From contig NZ_LMOL01000015.1 of assembly GCF_001424565.1 (NCBI RefSeq), positions 18,644 to 70,392 on the forward strand: a DNA stretch of 51,749 nt. The letters are read 5' to 3'. Source of the DNA: Arthrobacter sp. Leaf141. Lineage in GTDB: Bacteria; Actinomycetota; Actinomycetes; Actinomycetales; Micrococcaceae. Both the position numbers and the translations under genes were made by a program. Below are positions 44,130 through 51,749 of this stretch, piece after piece; the first letter of the stretch is position 1, and each line of letters opens with the position of its first letter. The notes below the pieces were generated by a model that was given only the letters and a program-made list of their open reading frames with translations, did no database searches and was not told the origin of the DNA.

Positions 44130-45320
44130 TCAGACGATCGCTGAGATCCCGGTAACGGCACGGCCGGTCACCAGGGTGTTGATCTCGTGTGTTCCCTCAT
44201 AGGAGTAGATGGCTTCGGCGTCCGCGAAGATCTTGGCCATACCGTAGTCGGTGACGATCCCGTTGCCGCCCAGGATGTTCCTGCCGATTGCCACACTGTC
44301 CCGCATCCGTTCGGTGGTGAAGGCCTTGGCCAGGGCCGACTGCTCATCCTTGGCCTGACCCGCGTCCTCCAGCTGGGACAGCCGGACCATCATGCCCATG
44401 GAACTGACGGCGTTGCCCAGGATGCTGACCAGCTGGCTCTGGACCAGCTGGAAGGATGCCAGCGGCCTGCCGAACTGCTGGCGCTCCACGGCATAACTCC
44501 GGGCCACGTCGAACGCTGCCAGCTGCTGGCCTACTGCCTGCCACGCAACGCCGAGGCGGGTGACCTTGAGGACTTTGTTGACGTCGCGGAAGCTGTTGGC
44601 GTGCGCCAGCTTGAAGAAGTCGGGCACCACCACGTTGGTCAGGGTGATGTCGGCATTCTGGACGGTGCGCAGGGAGATCTTGTTCTCGATCTTTGTGGCC
44701 GAGTAGCCCGGCAGGCTGGTGTCCACCAGGAAGCCCTTGACCTTGTTGTCGTCCAGGTCCCGGGCGTAGATGACCACCCAGTCCGAGAAGGTGGCGTTGC
44801 CGATCCAGCGTTTTTCACCGTTGAGGATCCAGGAATCGCCGTCGCGGCGGGCTGTGGTGCGGGTCCCGCCGGCCACGTCGCTTCCGCCCAGCGGCTCGGT
44901 CAGGCCAAACGCGCCGATCTTCTTCATGGCGTAGATGTCCGGCAGCCAGGCATCCTTTTGTTCCTGCGAGGCAAGGGCTTCGATGGAGCCGGTAAACAGG
45001 CCATCGTGGACGCCGAGGAAGGTGGCGATGGAGGCGTCGGCGCGGGTCAGTTCGGCGTGAACCAGCCCCGCGAAGAGGTTCGAGTGGCCTTGCCGCCGGA
45101 CGGGGCTGATCAGGTCGATTTCCGCGAGCTTGGGAATCAGGTCCATGGGGAACTCGCCGCGGTTCCAGCAGTCAACGGCGATGGGCTTTACTTCGCGGGC
45201 CAGGAAGTCCCTGATCTCAGCCAGCCGGTCCTGCTCCTTCTGCGTGAGGAGCTGCTCGAACGCGAAGAAGTCGCCGTCGGCGTACGGAAGGGTATTAAGG
45301 CCTGCAGGGGTGGCGGACAT
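44130..45320 (-). CDS. Acyl-CoA dehydrogenase, glutaryl-CoA dehydrogenase/ACX4-like
   Basis: A 396-aa FAD enzyme. It has GAFGLTEPLGGSDVAGGTRT, the WILNGEKRWIGNATFSDWVV strand, QQFGRPLASFQLVQSQL and the C-terminal YEGTHEINTLVTGRAVTG with catalytic Glu375. These features place it in the glutaryl-CoA dehydrogenase/plant ACX4 branch. The VHDGLFTGSIEAL segment differs from true glutaryl-CoA dehydrogenases, so substrate is left open. Single gene with a palindromic site 54-69 nt upstream of its start. Confidence 0.88.
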   Translation of the reverse strand: MSATPAGLNTLPYADGDFFAFEQLLTQKEQDRLAEIRDFLAREVKPIAVDCWNRGEFPMDLIPKLAEIDLISPVRRQGHSNLFAGLVHAELTRADASIATFLGVHDGLFTGSIEALASQEQKDAWLPDIYAMKKIGAFGLTEPLGGSDVAGGTRTTARRDGDSWILNGEKRWIGNATFSDWVVIYARDLDDNKVKGFLVDTSLPGYSATKIENKISLRTVQNADITLTNVVVPDFFKLAHANSFRDVNKVLKVTRLGVAWQAVGQQLAAFDVARSYAVERQQFGRPLASFQLVQSQLVSILGNAVSSMGMMVRLSQLEDAGQAKDEQSALAKAFTTERMRDSVAIGRNILGGNGIVTDYGMAKIFADAEAIYSYEGTHEINTLVTGRAVTGISAIV

Positions 45321-45373
45321 GGTTACCTCACAGCGGAATCGTCGTTGACCGGGGATCGCCCGAAAAAGCAGAT

Positions 45374-45389
45374 GTTACTGGTCAGTAAC
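45374..45389. promoter_or_regulatory. Palindromic operator upstream of the acyl-CoA dehydrogenase gene
   Basis: GTTACTG, GT, CAGTAAC is a perfect 7-bp inverted repeat. It is AT-rich for this genome and of the size bound by TetR-family acyl-CoA regulators; no regulator gene is adjacent. Confidence 0.55.
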
Positions 45390-45539
45390 TTACCGCACGA
45401 AGGCTGAATAGCCAAGCACCGCGGCCACCCTTCCGCAGTTGACTCACCCTGTGGAGCCATTGGGCATAGGCTCAGCGACGATGCGAACTGATCCGGCGGG
45501 GGCGCAGGGCACTGACCCTAACGCCGGCTCTGGAAAGCG

Positions 45540-45582
45540 AAAAAATGCCCGGTCCGCCGACAGGTGTCGGGAACCGGGCATT
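45540..45582 (-). terminator. Rho-independent terminator after the CAU tRNA
   Basis: On the minus strand AATGCCCGGT pairs with ACCGGGCATT, with an inner CCGACA/TGTCGG stem, followed by a run of six U. Confidence 0.88.
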
Positions 45583-45592
45583 ACTTGAGCGG

Positions 45593-45666
45593 TAGGGCTA
45601 CTCGGACTTGAACCGAGGACCTTAGGATTATGAGTCCCGCGCTCTAACCAGCTGAGCTATAGCCCC
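45593..45666 (-). tRNA. tRNA with CAU anticodon (elongator Met or Ile2)
   Basis: A 74-nt cloverleaf: acceptor GGGGCTA/TAGCCCT (G1-U72 wobble), D-stem GCTC/GAGC, anticodon loop CTCATAA (CAU), T-stem CTCGG/CCGAG with TTCAAGT loop, discriminator A, no encoded CCA. The acceptor stem resembles tRNA-Ile, which with CAU would make it the lysidine-modified Ile2 type; elongator Met is equally allowed by the anticodon. The anticodon stem has a C27-A43 mismatch and a G28-U42 wobble. Confidence 0.9.
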
Positions 45667-45741
45667 GTGATGCCCGGCGCCGGGTGGGCGCCTGCCGGTG
45701 GACCGGAGGGCAAAAACACTCTAGCAAACCTGCGAAAGCGT

Positions 45742-46938
45742 TCAGACCACCTTGTCCTCGTAGCAGGCTCCCCGGTAGAGGTCCTCGAAAGTCTGCAGCG
45801 TCCCTTCGATGCTGTGCGGTTCCACCATCCTGCGGCTCGCCTGGCCCATGGCGGCCCGCTGGTCAGCCGGCAGTTCGAGGATCTGGGTGATCTTCTTGGC
45901 CAGGTCATCGCTGTCGTTGGGGATGAAGAGGTAACCGTTGGCGCCGTCCCGGACCAGGTGCGGCAGGGCCATGGCGTCCGCGAGGACCACGGGCGTGGAC
46001 GCCGACATGGCTTCCAGGGTCACCAGGGACTGCAGCTCGGCGGTGCCGGGCATGCAGAACAGGTCCGCCAGGATGTAGGCCTTCCGCAGGTCCTCGTCGG
46101 TGGCAAGGCCCAGGAACTTCACCCGGTTGCCAAGGCCAAGCTTTTGGACCAGCGCTTCGAGGGCAGGACGCACCTCGCCACCGCCCACGATCTCCAGGTG
46201 AACGTTCAGTTCCGGAGGCGTCTTGCCAATGGCCCGGATCAACACATCAACGTGCTTCTCCTCCGCCAGCCGGCCGGCAAACATGACCGTGGGATGCGGG
46301 TGCGGCTCCAGCTGCTCCCCGGGCTGCAGTTCGTAGGCGGCCGAATCGATCCCGTTGGACAGCGGCAGGACTTTGCCCAGGAAGGCGTGTTCGTGCATGG
46401 CTTTGGCTGCCAGCGGGGTGGGGGTGGTGATCACGTCCGCCTGGCCCATCACTTTGCCCATGTCCCGCCAGGACACCTTGCCCACAATGTCCTTGAACCA
46501 CTGCGGGAACGGCAGGAACGGGTTGAGGTTTTCCGGCATGAAGTGGTTGGTGGCAATGATCCGGATGCCGCGTTTTGCGGCCTCGTACAGGACGTGCTCG
46601 CCGATCATGTAGTGGCTCTGGATGTGCACCACATCCGGCTGCACCCGGTCGAAGAGGAGGCTGATCTCCTTTTTGATCTCCCACGGCAGGCAGATCCGGA
46701 ACGATTCGTGGGTGAAGGCCCGGTGGGAGCGCAGCCGGTGCACGGTGGCCTCGGACCGGAATTCGGTGTAGCTCTTCCCGCTCTCCGGGCGGCCGGCCAG
46801 CACGTGCACGTTGTGGCCTCGCCCGGTCATCCCCTTTGCCAGGCGGTAACCGAACTGGGCGGCGCCGTTGACATTGGGCGGGTAGGTTTCGGCGGCAATA
46901 AGAATTGTCAGCTTCTGCTGGTCTGCGGGCGTGGTCAT
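45742..46938 (-). CDS. GT4-family glycosyltransferase
   Basis: A 398-aa GT-B glycosyltransferase. The N domain begins TILIAAETYPPNVNGAAQFG with HIQSHYMIGEHVLYEAAKRG; the C domain has MFAGRLAEEKHVDVLIRAIG and the EX7E motif in GTAELQSLVTLEAMS, then VVLADAMALPHLVRDGANGY. It resembles retaining transferases that glycosylate diacylglycerol or phosphatidylinositol on the inner membrane face; the exact acceptor is not certain. AGGAG lies 8 nt upstream of the ATG. Nearby lipid-related genes (CDP-alcohol phosphatidyltransferase) fit a lipid role. Confidence 0.88.
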   Translation of the reverse strand: MTTPADQQKLTILIAAETYPPNVNGAAQFGYRLAKGMTGRGHNVHVLAGRPESGKSYTEFRSEATVHRLRSHRAFTHESFRICLPWEIKKEISLLFDRVQPDVVHIQSHYMIGEHVLYEAAKRGIRIIATNHFMPENLNPFLPFPQWFKDIVGKVSWRDMGKVMGQADVITTPTPLAAKAMHEHAFLGKVLPLSNGIDSAAYELQPGEQLEPHPHPTVMFAGRLAEEKHVDVLIRAIGKTPPELNVHLEIVGGGEVRPALEALVQKLGLGNRVKFLGLATDEDLRKAYILADLFCMPGTAELQSLVTLEAMSASTPVVLADAMALPHLVRDGANGYLFIPNDSDDLAKKITQILELPADQRAAMGQASRRMVEPHSIEGTLQTFEDLYRGACYEDKVV

Positions 46939-47022
46939 GGGGACTTCTCCTGATGGTCACGGTGCGGACAGCGGAGGCTGACAGCACGGTTGGCTGCCGG
47001 CAGGGGTGGCGCCGGGCCTCGT

Positions 47023-47061
47023 GGGCTTACTGGACTGCTGGGCTTACTCGACTGCTGGGCT
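47023..47061. repeat. 17-bp tandem repeat downstream of the transporter gene
   Basis: GGGCTTACT-N-GACTGCT (with one variable base) occurs at 47023-47039 and 47040-47056, with a partial third copy to 47061. It lies between the DMT-type gene and the glycosyltransferase gene. Confidence 0.85.
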
Positions 47062-47084
47062 GGTTTGGTTCACGCTGGTGCGGT

Positions 47085-47993
47085 TCACGACGGCGGCCGG
47101 CCCGCGGCCTTCCGCGCGTCCTTCCTGCGCTTGGTGACCTCGGGATGGTGCCGCGAAAGGGCAATCACCCCAACGATAGCAAGGGAAGCGGCGGTTCCCA
47201 TGGCAATCGCCATGACGGCGTGCACATCCGGGCGCAGTTCGCCGAGGATCACAATGCCGATCGCGATGCCCACGATCGGGTCGATGACCGTCAGCCCTGC
47301 AATCACCAGGTCCGGCGGTCCTGCCGAGTAGGCACTCTGCACAAACCAGGACCCCAGTCCGCCGGCAGCGATGATGGCCACCACGGTGTACCACTGGACG
47401 TTCAGCAGGAACTGCCCGTTCGGGTCGAGGAGGTGCTTGCCGATGATGCGGGTAAGGACGGCGACAAAACCAAAAAGCACGCCGGCGCCCAGGATGTAGA
47501 CGAATGCGTTCAGCCGGTGCCGGAACAGGACGGCGAGGGTGCCGAACAGCCCCACGGCCAGCGCCAGCAGCAGCACGATGGTCAGCTCGTTGTCCACGCT
47601 CACGTGGTGGTTTTCCTGGGTGACGTTGACCGCCAGGAGCACAAACAGGGCGGAGCCTGCCACGCAGGCGCTGATGGCCACCACCGTGGCCCGGTTGATG
47701 GTGAGATCCTGGTCCCTGGCATTGACGATGGTGGTGATGACCAGGGCAATGGCCCCGATGGGCTGGACCACCGTCAGGGGTGCAGACACCAGCGCCACGG
47801 CGTTCATGCCCATGCCCACCGCCAGCAGGACCAGCCCGAAAACCCAGCGCGGGTTCCGCAGCAGGCGCAGGAAACTGTTCGAGCTCAAGGCAAGGCCGCC
47901 GGTATCGGCCTTGACGGCGCTCCCCTGGCGCTGGGCGCCCAGCGCCAGGCAGAAGGCGCCCAGGACCGCCAGGATGACGGCAAGCCACACCAT
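47085..47993 (-). CDS. DMT-superfamily (EamA/NIPA-like) membrane transporter
   Basis: A 302-aa protein with nine or ten helices. It begins with MVWLAVILAVLGAFCLALGA and shows the repeat motif VVQPIGAIALVITTI in the first half and LTVIDPIVGIAIGIVILGE in the second, typical of EamA-type drug/metabolite transporters and of NIPA-like magnesium transporters. Substrate unknown. The ATG shares a base with the stop of the CDP-alcohol phosphatidyltransferase gene. Basic C-terminal tail (about 280-302). Confidence 0.85.
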   Translation of the reverse strand: MVWLAVILAVLGAFCLALGAQRQGSAVKADTGGLALSSNSFLRLLRNPRWVFGLVLLAVGMGMNAVALVSAPLTVVQPIGAIALVITTIVNARDQDLTINRATVVAISACVAGSALFVLLAVNVTQENHHVSVDNELTIVLLLALAVGLFGTLAVLFRHRLNAFVYILGAGVLFGFVAVLTRIIGKHLLDPNGQFLLNVQWYTVVAIIAAGGLGSWFVQSAYSAGPPDLVIAGLTVIDPIVGIAIGIVILGELRPDVHAVMAIAMGTAASLAIVGVIALSRHHPEVTKRRKDARKAAGRPPS

Positions 47994-48616
47994 CAGGCGT
48001 TCCCGCCGTCGGTAGCGGCATGCAGCCGGCCTTTACGCAGGATGGCCCAGAAATAGTTGTAGGCGGCAATCCAGTGGCCGATCAGGCCCAGGATGAGCAC
48101 AATCCAGGCCGCGGTAAACAAAGCGGCGGAGGATCCGGTATCCAGCCGGGATAGGAGCAGCATGGGCGTGCCCAGCAGGAGCAGGCCGGTGCGGATCTTC
48201 CCGACGGAACTGACCGGCAGGTCCGGGTGGCCGCGAAAGAAGAACAGCGTAAGGACCAGGAGCACGGCGTCCGGAACCACCAGTGCGGCCAGGTACAGCC
48301 AATGCACAACACCGGCGATCACCAGGGTGACCGCGACGGCGATCAGCGCCAGGCGGTCGGCGATGGGGTCCATGACCCGGCCCAGTCTGGAAGCCTGGTC
48401 GAAGCGGCGGGCCACATAGCCATCAACCCAGTCGGTGCCGGCCATCACCGCCAGGACCACTACCCCGGCACCGTACTCCTGCCGGGCCAGGACCAGCCAG
48501 ATGAACAGCGGGACACCCATGAACCGGATGACGGTGAGCAGGTTGGGAATGGTGAAGATGAGGTCGTGGTCCACCTGGGGGCGGTCTGGGCTGGAACCGG
48601 CGCCAATAAACTTCAC
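47993..48616 (-). CDS. CDP-alcohol phosphatidyltransferase
   Basis: A 207-aa membrane enzyme. The signature D-x2-DG-x2-AR-x8-G-x3-D-x3-D is complete in DWVDGYVARRFDQASRLGRV continuing MDPIADR. It joins an alcohol such as glycerol-3-phosphate, inositol phosphate or phosphatidylglycerol to CDP-diacylglycerol; the N-terminal NLLTVIRFMGVPLFIWLV is like PgsA or cardiolipin synthase types. GTG 48616 is supported by AAGGGG 6 nt upstream. Coupled to the DMT-type gene downstream. Confidence 0.9.
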   Translation of the reverse strand: MKFIGAGSSPDRPQVDHDLIFTIPNLLTVIRFMGVPLFIWLVLARQEYGAGVVVLAVMAGTDWVDGYVARRFDQASRLGRVMDPIADRLALIAVAVTLVIAGVVHWLYLAALVVPDAVLLVLTLFFFRGHPDLPVSSVGKIRTGLLLLGTPMLLLSRLDTGSSAALFTAAWIVLILGLIGHWIAAYNYFWAILRKGRLHAATDGGNA

Positions 48617-48694
48617 CAGGTCCCCTTCCCTTGTTCCGCGTCATGCGGTTTTCTTGTTGTGCTGTGATCCGGCGGCCGCTGCGTGCTGCGGGGG

Positions 48695-49546
48695 CTAGTA
48701 GGTGCGGATGAGTTTCCGGATCAGGACCACCAGGGCGGCGCCTGCGGCGGCCAGGGCTGCCAGCGGCTTCCACCGGTTGGGCAAGTCAGTCGATTCGGAG
48801 AAACCGGCCAGCTTCCGGCCGGCCACGTCCGCCCCGTGCGCGGCTGCGGCCTGTCCCTCGCGGGCCTTGTCCTGCGCCACACCCAACAGGTACCGGGACT
48901 GGGTCCGGACGTCCAGCTGGGTGCCGAGGTCGTCGCGGACCTCGGCCAGGTGGTGGCGGCGCTGGCCCAGGCGGCGGGCCAGTTCGGGTTCGGAGGCGTG
49001 TGGGAATTCCTTCCGGTGCTCCGCCTCCTTGGCTTCCTTTTCGGCCTTGGCCTTTGCCGCGGCCTCTTCCTTGGCGGCCTTCGCTGCCTTGGCTTCGGGG
49101 CTGTTGGGGTCCAGGATTGCCGGGTTGAAGGCGGAACCTTCCTTGGCGACGCCGAGGTCATGGCGGATGCCGCGGATGGTTTCCTCCGGCACCAGCGGCA
49201 TTGCCTGCTTGAGTTTCCTGAGTCCGATCAGGCCGCCGATCAGGGCAATCAGCAGGAACACACCGGCCACGGCCAGCGCGGCAAGCCACGCCGGCATGAT
49301 GGTGGCCAGCCCCATGATCGCTGCCACGATGAGGGCAACCACCAGCATCAGCACGAACACCAGGGCCACGCCGAAGAACGCAGCGGCGACGCCCAGCTGG
49401 ATCCCCTTGCGTTTGAGCTCCACCTTGGCGAATGCGATTTCGTCGTTCAGCTGGCGGGGCGCCAGCCGGGAAAGGAGCTTCAGCGTCCCCGGCAGCGCGG
49501 TGAAGCGCAATCCCGGGCTGGTCCGCCCGCTGTGACGTCCACTCAT
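48695..49546 (-). CDS. Phage-holin-family (3/6) membrane protein with coiled-coil region
   Basis: A 283-aa protein. Residues 38-48 (AFAKVELKRKG) lead into two membrane helices (about 51-80 and 85-108), as in the actinobacterial PF07332-type holin family. A long Ala/Lys/Glu helix follows (about 140-200), then a domain with RRHHLAEVRDDLGTQLDVRT, and a last hydrophobic helix (263-279) ending KLIRTY. Despite the name there is no prophage here; function is unknown. ATG 49546 is chosen over an upstream ATG at 49639 that lacks support. Confidence 0.8.
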   Translation of the reverse strand: MSGRHSGRTSPGLRFTALPGTLKLLSRLAPRQLNDEIAFAKVELKRKGIQLGVAAAFFGVALVFVLMLVVALIVAAIMGLATIMPAWLAALAVAGVFLLIALIGGLIGLRKLKQAMPLVPEETIRGIRHDLGVAKEGSAFNPAILDPNSPEAKAAKAAKEEAAAKAKAEKEAKEAEHRKEFPHASEPELARRLGQRRHHLAEVRDDLGTQLDVRTQSRYLLGVAQDKAREGQAAAAHGADVAGRKLAGFSESTDLPNRWKPLAALAAAGAALVVLIRKLIRTY

Positions 49547-49715
49547 CGGTTCCGCCTTACTAAAAATCTGGGGGTCAATATTGCTTCCCTGCGCTGCGGG
49601 ATGGTGCACGTGCACCTTCCCCGCCACCAAAACTATCATTCAGGTTCAGGGCGAACTTCGGGGCTTGCCGGAGCGGCGCGGACTACAACGCTGAAAAAAG
49701 GTACGCCGGCGGGCC

Positions 49716-49721
49716 TAGGAT
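49716..49721 (+). promoter_or_regulatory. Candidate leaderless -10 box for the efflux gene
   Basis: TAGGAT ends 8 nt before GTG 49730. AGGA inside it could alternatively serve as a weak ribosome site with 9-nt spacing. Confidence 0.4.
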
Positions 49722-49729
49722 TGTTGTCC

Positions 49730-50953
49730 GTGACCACTTCCGCCAATCCGGGCGACCTGCTGAGCCGGCGCCGGAAACTCCTGTACATCCTTCTCCTCGG
49801 CGCCCTGACGGCCTTGGGCCCGTTCACCATCGACCTGTACCTGCCTGCGTTCCCGGCGCTGGAGGCGAGCCTTGGAGTCACGGAAGCCCAGGTGCAACTG
49901 ACCCTGGCGGGCACCACGGTGGGCTTTGCCCTGGGGCAGCTGGTGGTGGGACCCATCAGTGACAGGTTTGGCCGCCGGGCGCCGCTGATCCTGGCCACTG
50001 CCCTTCACATCATGGCGTCCCTCGGCGCAGCGCTGTCAACGGACATCACCACGCTGGGTATCTTCCGTGTCCTGATGGGCATCGGTGCCGCCGGCGGCGG
50101 CGTGGTGGCCATGGCAATGGTGCGGGACCTGTTCTCGGGGTACGCCATGGTGCGGATGTTCTCCCGGATGGCGCTGGTCAACGGCCTTGCCCCGATCCTG
50201 GCACCCGTCATCGGCTCGCAGCTGCTGCTGGTGATGCCGTGGCCGGGAATCTTTGTGTTCCTCGCCTCCTACGGCACCTTGGTGATCATCGCGGCCCTGT
50301 TCCTGGTCCGCGAGACGCTTCCACCCGAAAAGCGGGGCCAAAGCGGCCTGACCATGCGGCAGCGGTACCGGGTGCTGTTCAGCGACCGGATCTTTGTGGG
50401 CCTGCTCATCGTTGCAGGGATGAACTTCGGTGGCCTGTTCACGTACCTTTCTGCCTCGCCGTTCCTGTTCCAGGACGTGTTTGGATTTTCCCCGCAGGAG
50501 TACGGACTCCTGTTTGGCATCAACTCGCTGGGGATTGTGGCAGGTGTGCAGACCAGCTCCCGGCTGATCCGCCGGGTGCCCCCGCAGTGGATCCTGGCCT
50601 GCGCCACCGCCTGGATGTTTGTGATGGCTGTGCTGATTGTGGTGTTCGACCAGCTGGGCTTCGGGCTCTGGGGCGTCCTGGTGCCGCTGTGGTTCTACAT
50701 CCTGGGTACTGGCTTTATGTTCCCGTGCGTCCAGGTCCTGGCGCTGGCCAACCACGCAGCCCAGGCCGGCACGGCGGCGTCCCTGCTGGGTGCCGCGACG
50801 TTTATGGCCGCCGGGCTGATTTCACCTGTGGTGGGCTGGCTGGGGATCGAGAGCGCCACCCCGATGGGTGCGGTGCAGGCCGCCTGCATCCTGCTTTCCA
50901 TCGCGTCCCTGTGGCTGGTGGTCCGGCCCCGCACCGTTCCGGCCATCCAGTGA
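49730..50953 (+). CDS. Bcr/CflA family multidrug efflux MFS transporter
   Basis: A 407-aa, 12-helix major facilitator. The first helix carries LGPFTIDLYLPAFPALEASL, followed by LTLAGTTVGFALGQLVVGPI, SDRFGRRAPL (motif A) and GAAGGGVVAMAMVRDLFSG, all typical of the Bcr/CflA drug:proton antiporters. Substrate unknown. GTG 49730 fits the family N-terminus; the open frame extends far upstream without similarity. Divergent from the holin-family gene. Confidence 0.92.
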   Translation: MTTSANPGDLLSRRRKLLYILLLGALTALGPFTIDLYLPAFPALEASLGVTEAQVQLTLAGTTVGFALGQLVVGPISDRFGRRAPLILATALHIMASLGAALSTDITTLGIFRVLMGIGAAGGGVVAMAMVRDLFSGYAMVRMFSRMALVNGLAPILAPVIGSQLLLVMPWPGIFVFLASYGTLVIIAALFLVRETLPPEKRGQSGLTMRQRYRVLFSDRIFVGLLIVAGMNFGGLFTYLSASPFLFQDVFGFSPQEYGLLFGINSLGIVAGVQTSSRLIRRVPPQWILACATAWMFVMAVLIVVFDQLGFGLWGVLVPLWFYILGTGFMFPCVQVLALANHAAQAGTAASLLGAATFMAAGLISPVVGWLGIESATPMGAVQAACILLSIASLWLVVRPRTVPAIQ

Positions 50954-50987
50954 CACCCGCACGCCCGGCACAGCCCGGGAGCCCGGC

Positions 50988-51170
50988 ATGACCCGCGGCC
51001 GTCCGCACCGCAACGGCAGGGGCCTTTTCCTCGGCGCGGTGCTGGGCGCCGTCGCCGGCTATTTTGCCGGCCGGATGCTGGGCAGCCCGGCCGTTGGCAT
51101 CGTGCTGGGCGCGCTGGTGGGCTCCGCAGTGCTCTACCGGGTTAATCCCGGACCCCGCAAGCGGCGATGA
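50988..51170 (+). CDS. Small glycine-zipper membrane protein
   Basis: A 60-aa protein: basic N-terminus (MTRGRPHRNGRG), one or two short hydrophobic segments with regularly spaced Gly (LFLGAVLGAVAGYFAGRML and VGIVLGALVGSAVLY), and a basic tail GPRKRR. The pattern suggests glycine-zipper packing in the membrane. No homologue recognised. It starts 35 bp after the efflux gene and could be its small partner or an independent protein. Confidence 0.6.
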   Translation: MTRGRPHRNGRGLFLGAVLGAVAGYFAGRMLGSPAVGIVLGALVGSAVLYRVNPGPRKRR

Positions 51171-51227
51171 CGCACCGGAAACCACAACGGCCGCCGATAA
51201 TCGGCTGATCCGCGATAAAATGGGCCC

Positions 51228-51635
51228 GTGCCCAAACGGCAGGACCAGCCGCCACTACCGGCCACATGGCAACGGTGCGATAACCAGATACTGCCACTGT
51301 GGTGGGACCGGCTGTGCGCCCAGACAGGCCAGCAGTCCGCTGCCCTGTACGCTGCAGGCCTGTTCAACGGGGACCGGCGGCGGCCCATCGCCCAGTGGTT
51401 CAATCCGGCCTTCAACGCCGCGCTGCTGGTAGCCCCGGAAACGTCCCCTGAATGGCCCGTGCAGCGCTTCGGGATCTTCTACGCGCCCGCCGATGCCGGC
51501 TTCGTCCGCGTCCATTCAGCGCCCCACGAATGGAACCCGCGCCAGCCGCGCACCTCCCCCACCGAACAGGAAGCCTTCCTGGCCGCGGTTGTTGAAGCTG
51601 AGCGCTTCCTCCAGGTTGAAATGGACTTTGCCTAG
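51228..51635 (+). CDS. Hypothetical protein, 135 aa
   Basis: I do not recognise this protein. It is soluble, with Trp-rich patches (TWQRCDNQILPLWWDRLC) and IFYAPADAGFVRVHSAPHEW. No signal peptide or membrane helix. GTG 51228 lies 6 nt after TAAAAT (51216-51221), so it is probably a leaderless single gene. A terminator follows directly. Confidence 0.75.
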   Translation: MPKRQDQPPLPATWQRCDNQILPLWWDRLCAQTGQQSAALYAAGLFNGDRRRPIAQWFNPAFNAALLVAPETSPEWPVQRFGIFYAPADAGFVRVHSAPHEWNPRQPRTSPTEQEAFLAAVVEAERFLQVEMDFA

Positions 51636-51642
51636 GGAACAA

Positions 51643-51679
51643 AAAATCCCCGTCCTGCCAGCGGCGGGACGGGGATTTT
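51643..51679. terminator. Bidirectional terminator
   Basis: AAAATCCCCGTCC (51643-51655) and GGACGGGGATTTT (51667-51679) are exact complements around an 11-nt loop, with A-run and T-run flanks. It serves the hypothetical gene and the tRNA-Asn opposite. Confidence 0.92.
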
Positions 51680-51687
51680 CCGGTTTG

Positions 51688-51749
51688 CTCCTCCTGCTGG
51701 ACTTGAACCAGCAACCCTTCGATTAACAGTCGAATGCTCTGCCAATTGA
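51688..51749 (-). tRNA. tRNA-Asn (GUU), 5' end outside window
   Basis: Minus-strand 3' portion: anticodon loop CTGTTAA (GUU) on stem TTCGA/TCGAA, T-arm TGCTGG-TTCAAGT-CCAGCA and 3' acceptor AGGAGGA with discriminator G. No encoded CCA. The 5' acceptor strand lies beyond base 51749. Confidence 0.93.

Noticed and set aside
45481..45588. A possible leaderless 35-aa ORF after TAGGCT (45467-45472)
   Set aside because: The nearest -35 (TTGACT) is 22 nt from the -10, the peptide has no recognisable feature, and its 3' part runs through the tRNA terminator hairpin.
48695..49546. Prophage remnant because of a holin-family protein
   Set aside because: No other phage gene, integrase or attachment repeat is nearby, and this family is a common chromosomal membrane protein in actinobacteria.
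48683..49729. N-terminal extension of the Bcr/CflA gene by about 350 codons
   Set aside because: The extension is antisense to the holin-family gene and has no similarity to transporters; GTG 49730 gives the normal family length.
1..51749. CRISPR array, insertion sequence or integron
   Set aside because: The tandem repeats seen lack regular unique spacers, and no transposase, integrase or terminal inverted repeats were found.

Overview
The window is a high-GC actinobacterial chromosome segment, most like Arthrobacter/Pseudarthrobacter (Micrococcaceae). That assignment rests on gene order (rpsB-tsf-pyrH-frr-cdsA; dxr-rseP-ispG-GNAT-proS), protein sequence character, frequent GTG starts and many -10 boxes lying 6-8 nt before start codons (leaderless transcripts). 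The genus is inferred; the phylum is secure. I see no insertion sequence, prophage or CRISPR array.

Layout. 1-1.7 kb: the end of a DUF4439 protein, a 56-bp tandem repeat and an APH(6)-type kinase. 1.8-5.8 kb (minus): PLP decarboxylase, TSUP transporter, proS. 5.9-8.4 kb (plus): ABC exporter plus TetR regulator, with a perfect palindrome directly after the promoter. 8.4-15.5 kb (minus): lipoprotein, GNAT, ispG, YciI, a SatD-like/membrane-protein pair, site-2 protease, dxr. 15.5-17 kb: lipase maturation factor-like protein. 17-25 kb (minus): seven genes for isovalerate/leucine breakdown, divergent from a TetR gene. 26-29.7 kb (minus): branched-chain 2-oxoacid dehydrogenase E1a/E1b/E2, divergent from an Lrp/AsnC gene. 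31.3-37.3 kb: two DUF485/SSS monocarboxylate symporter modules flanking a LytS/LytTR-type two-component system. 38.2-43.1 kb (minus): divIVA-like, cdsA, frr, pyrH, tsf, rpsB. 43.6-51.7 kb: M23 peptidase, acyl-CoA dehydrogenase, a CAU tRNA, GT4 glycosyltransferase, DMT-family transporter, CDP-alcohol phosphatidyltransferase, holin-family protein, Bcr/CflA efflux pump, two small unknown proteins and part of tRNA-Asn.

How the genes work together. The 17-30 kb block can encode leucine breakdown after transamination: BKD complex, acyl-CoA dehydrogenase, biotin-dependent carboxylase, MaoC hydratase, CitE-type lyase and acetoacetate CoA-transferase. The next block imports acetate-like acids. The divergent promoter regions of these three units each contain a sequence matching the CRP/GlxR consensus TGTGA-N6-TCACA at 9 or 10 of 10 positions, suggesting shared cAMP-dependent control.

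Less expected items: a SatD-like protein that looks like a degenerate nucleotidyl-cyclase fold joined to a helix-turn-helix, with a palindrome over its own -35; a multi-helix RNA-like element between rpsB and the M23 gene; and short direct duplications spanning the stop codons of four genes.
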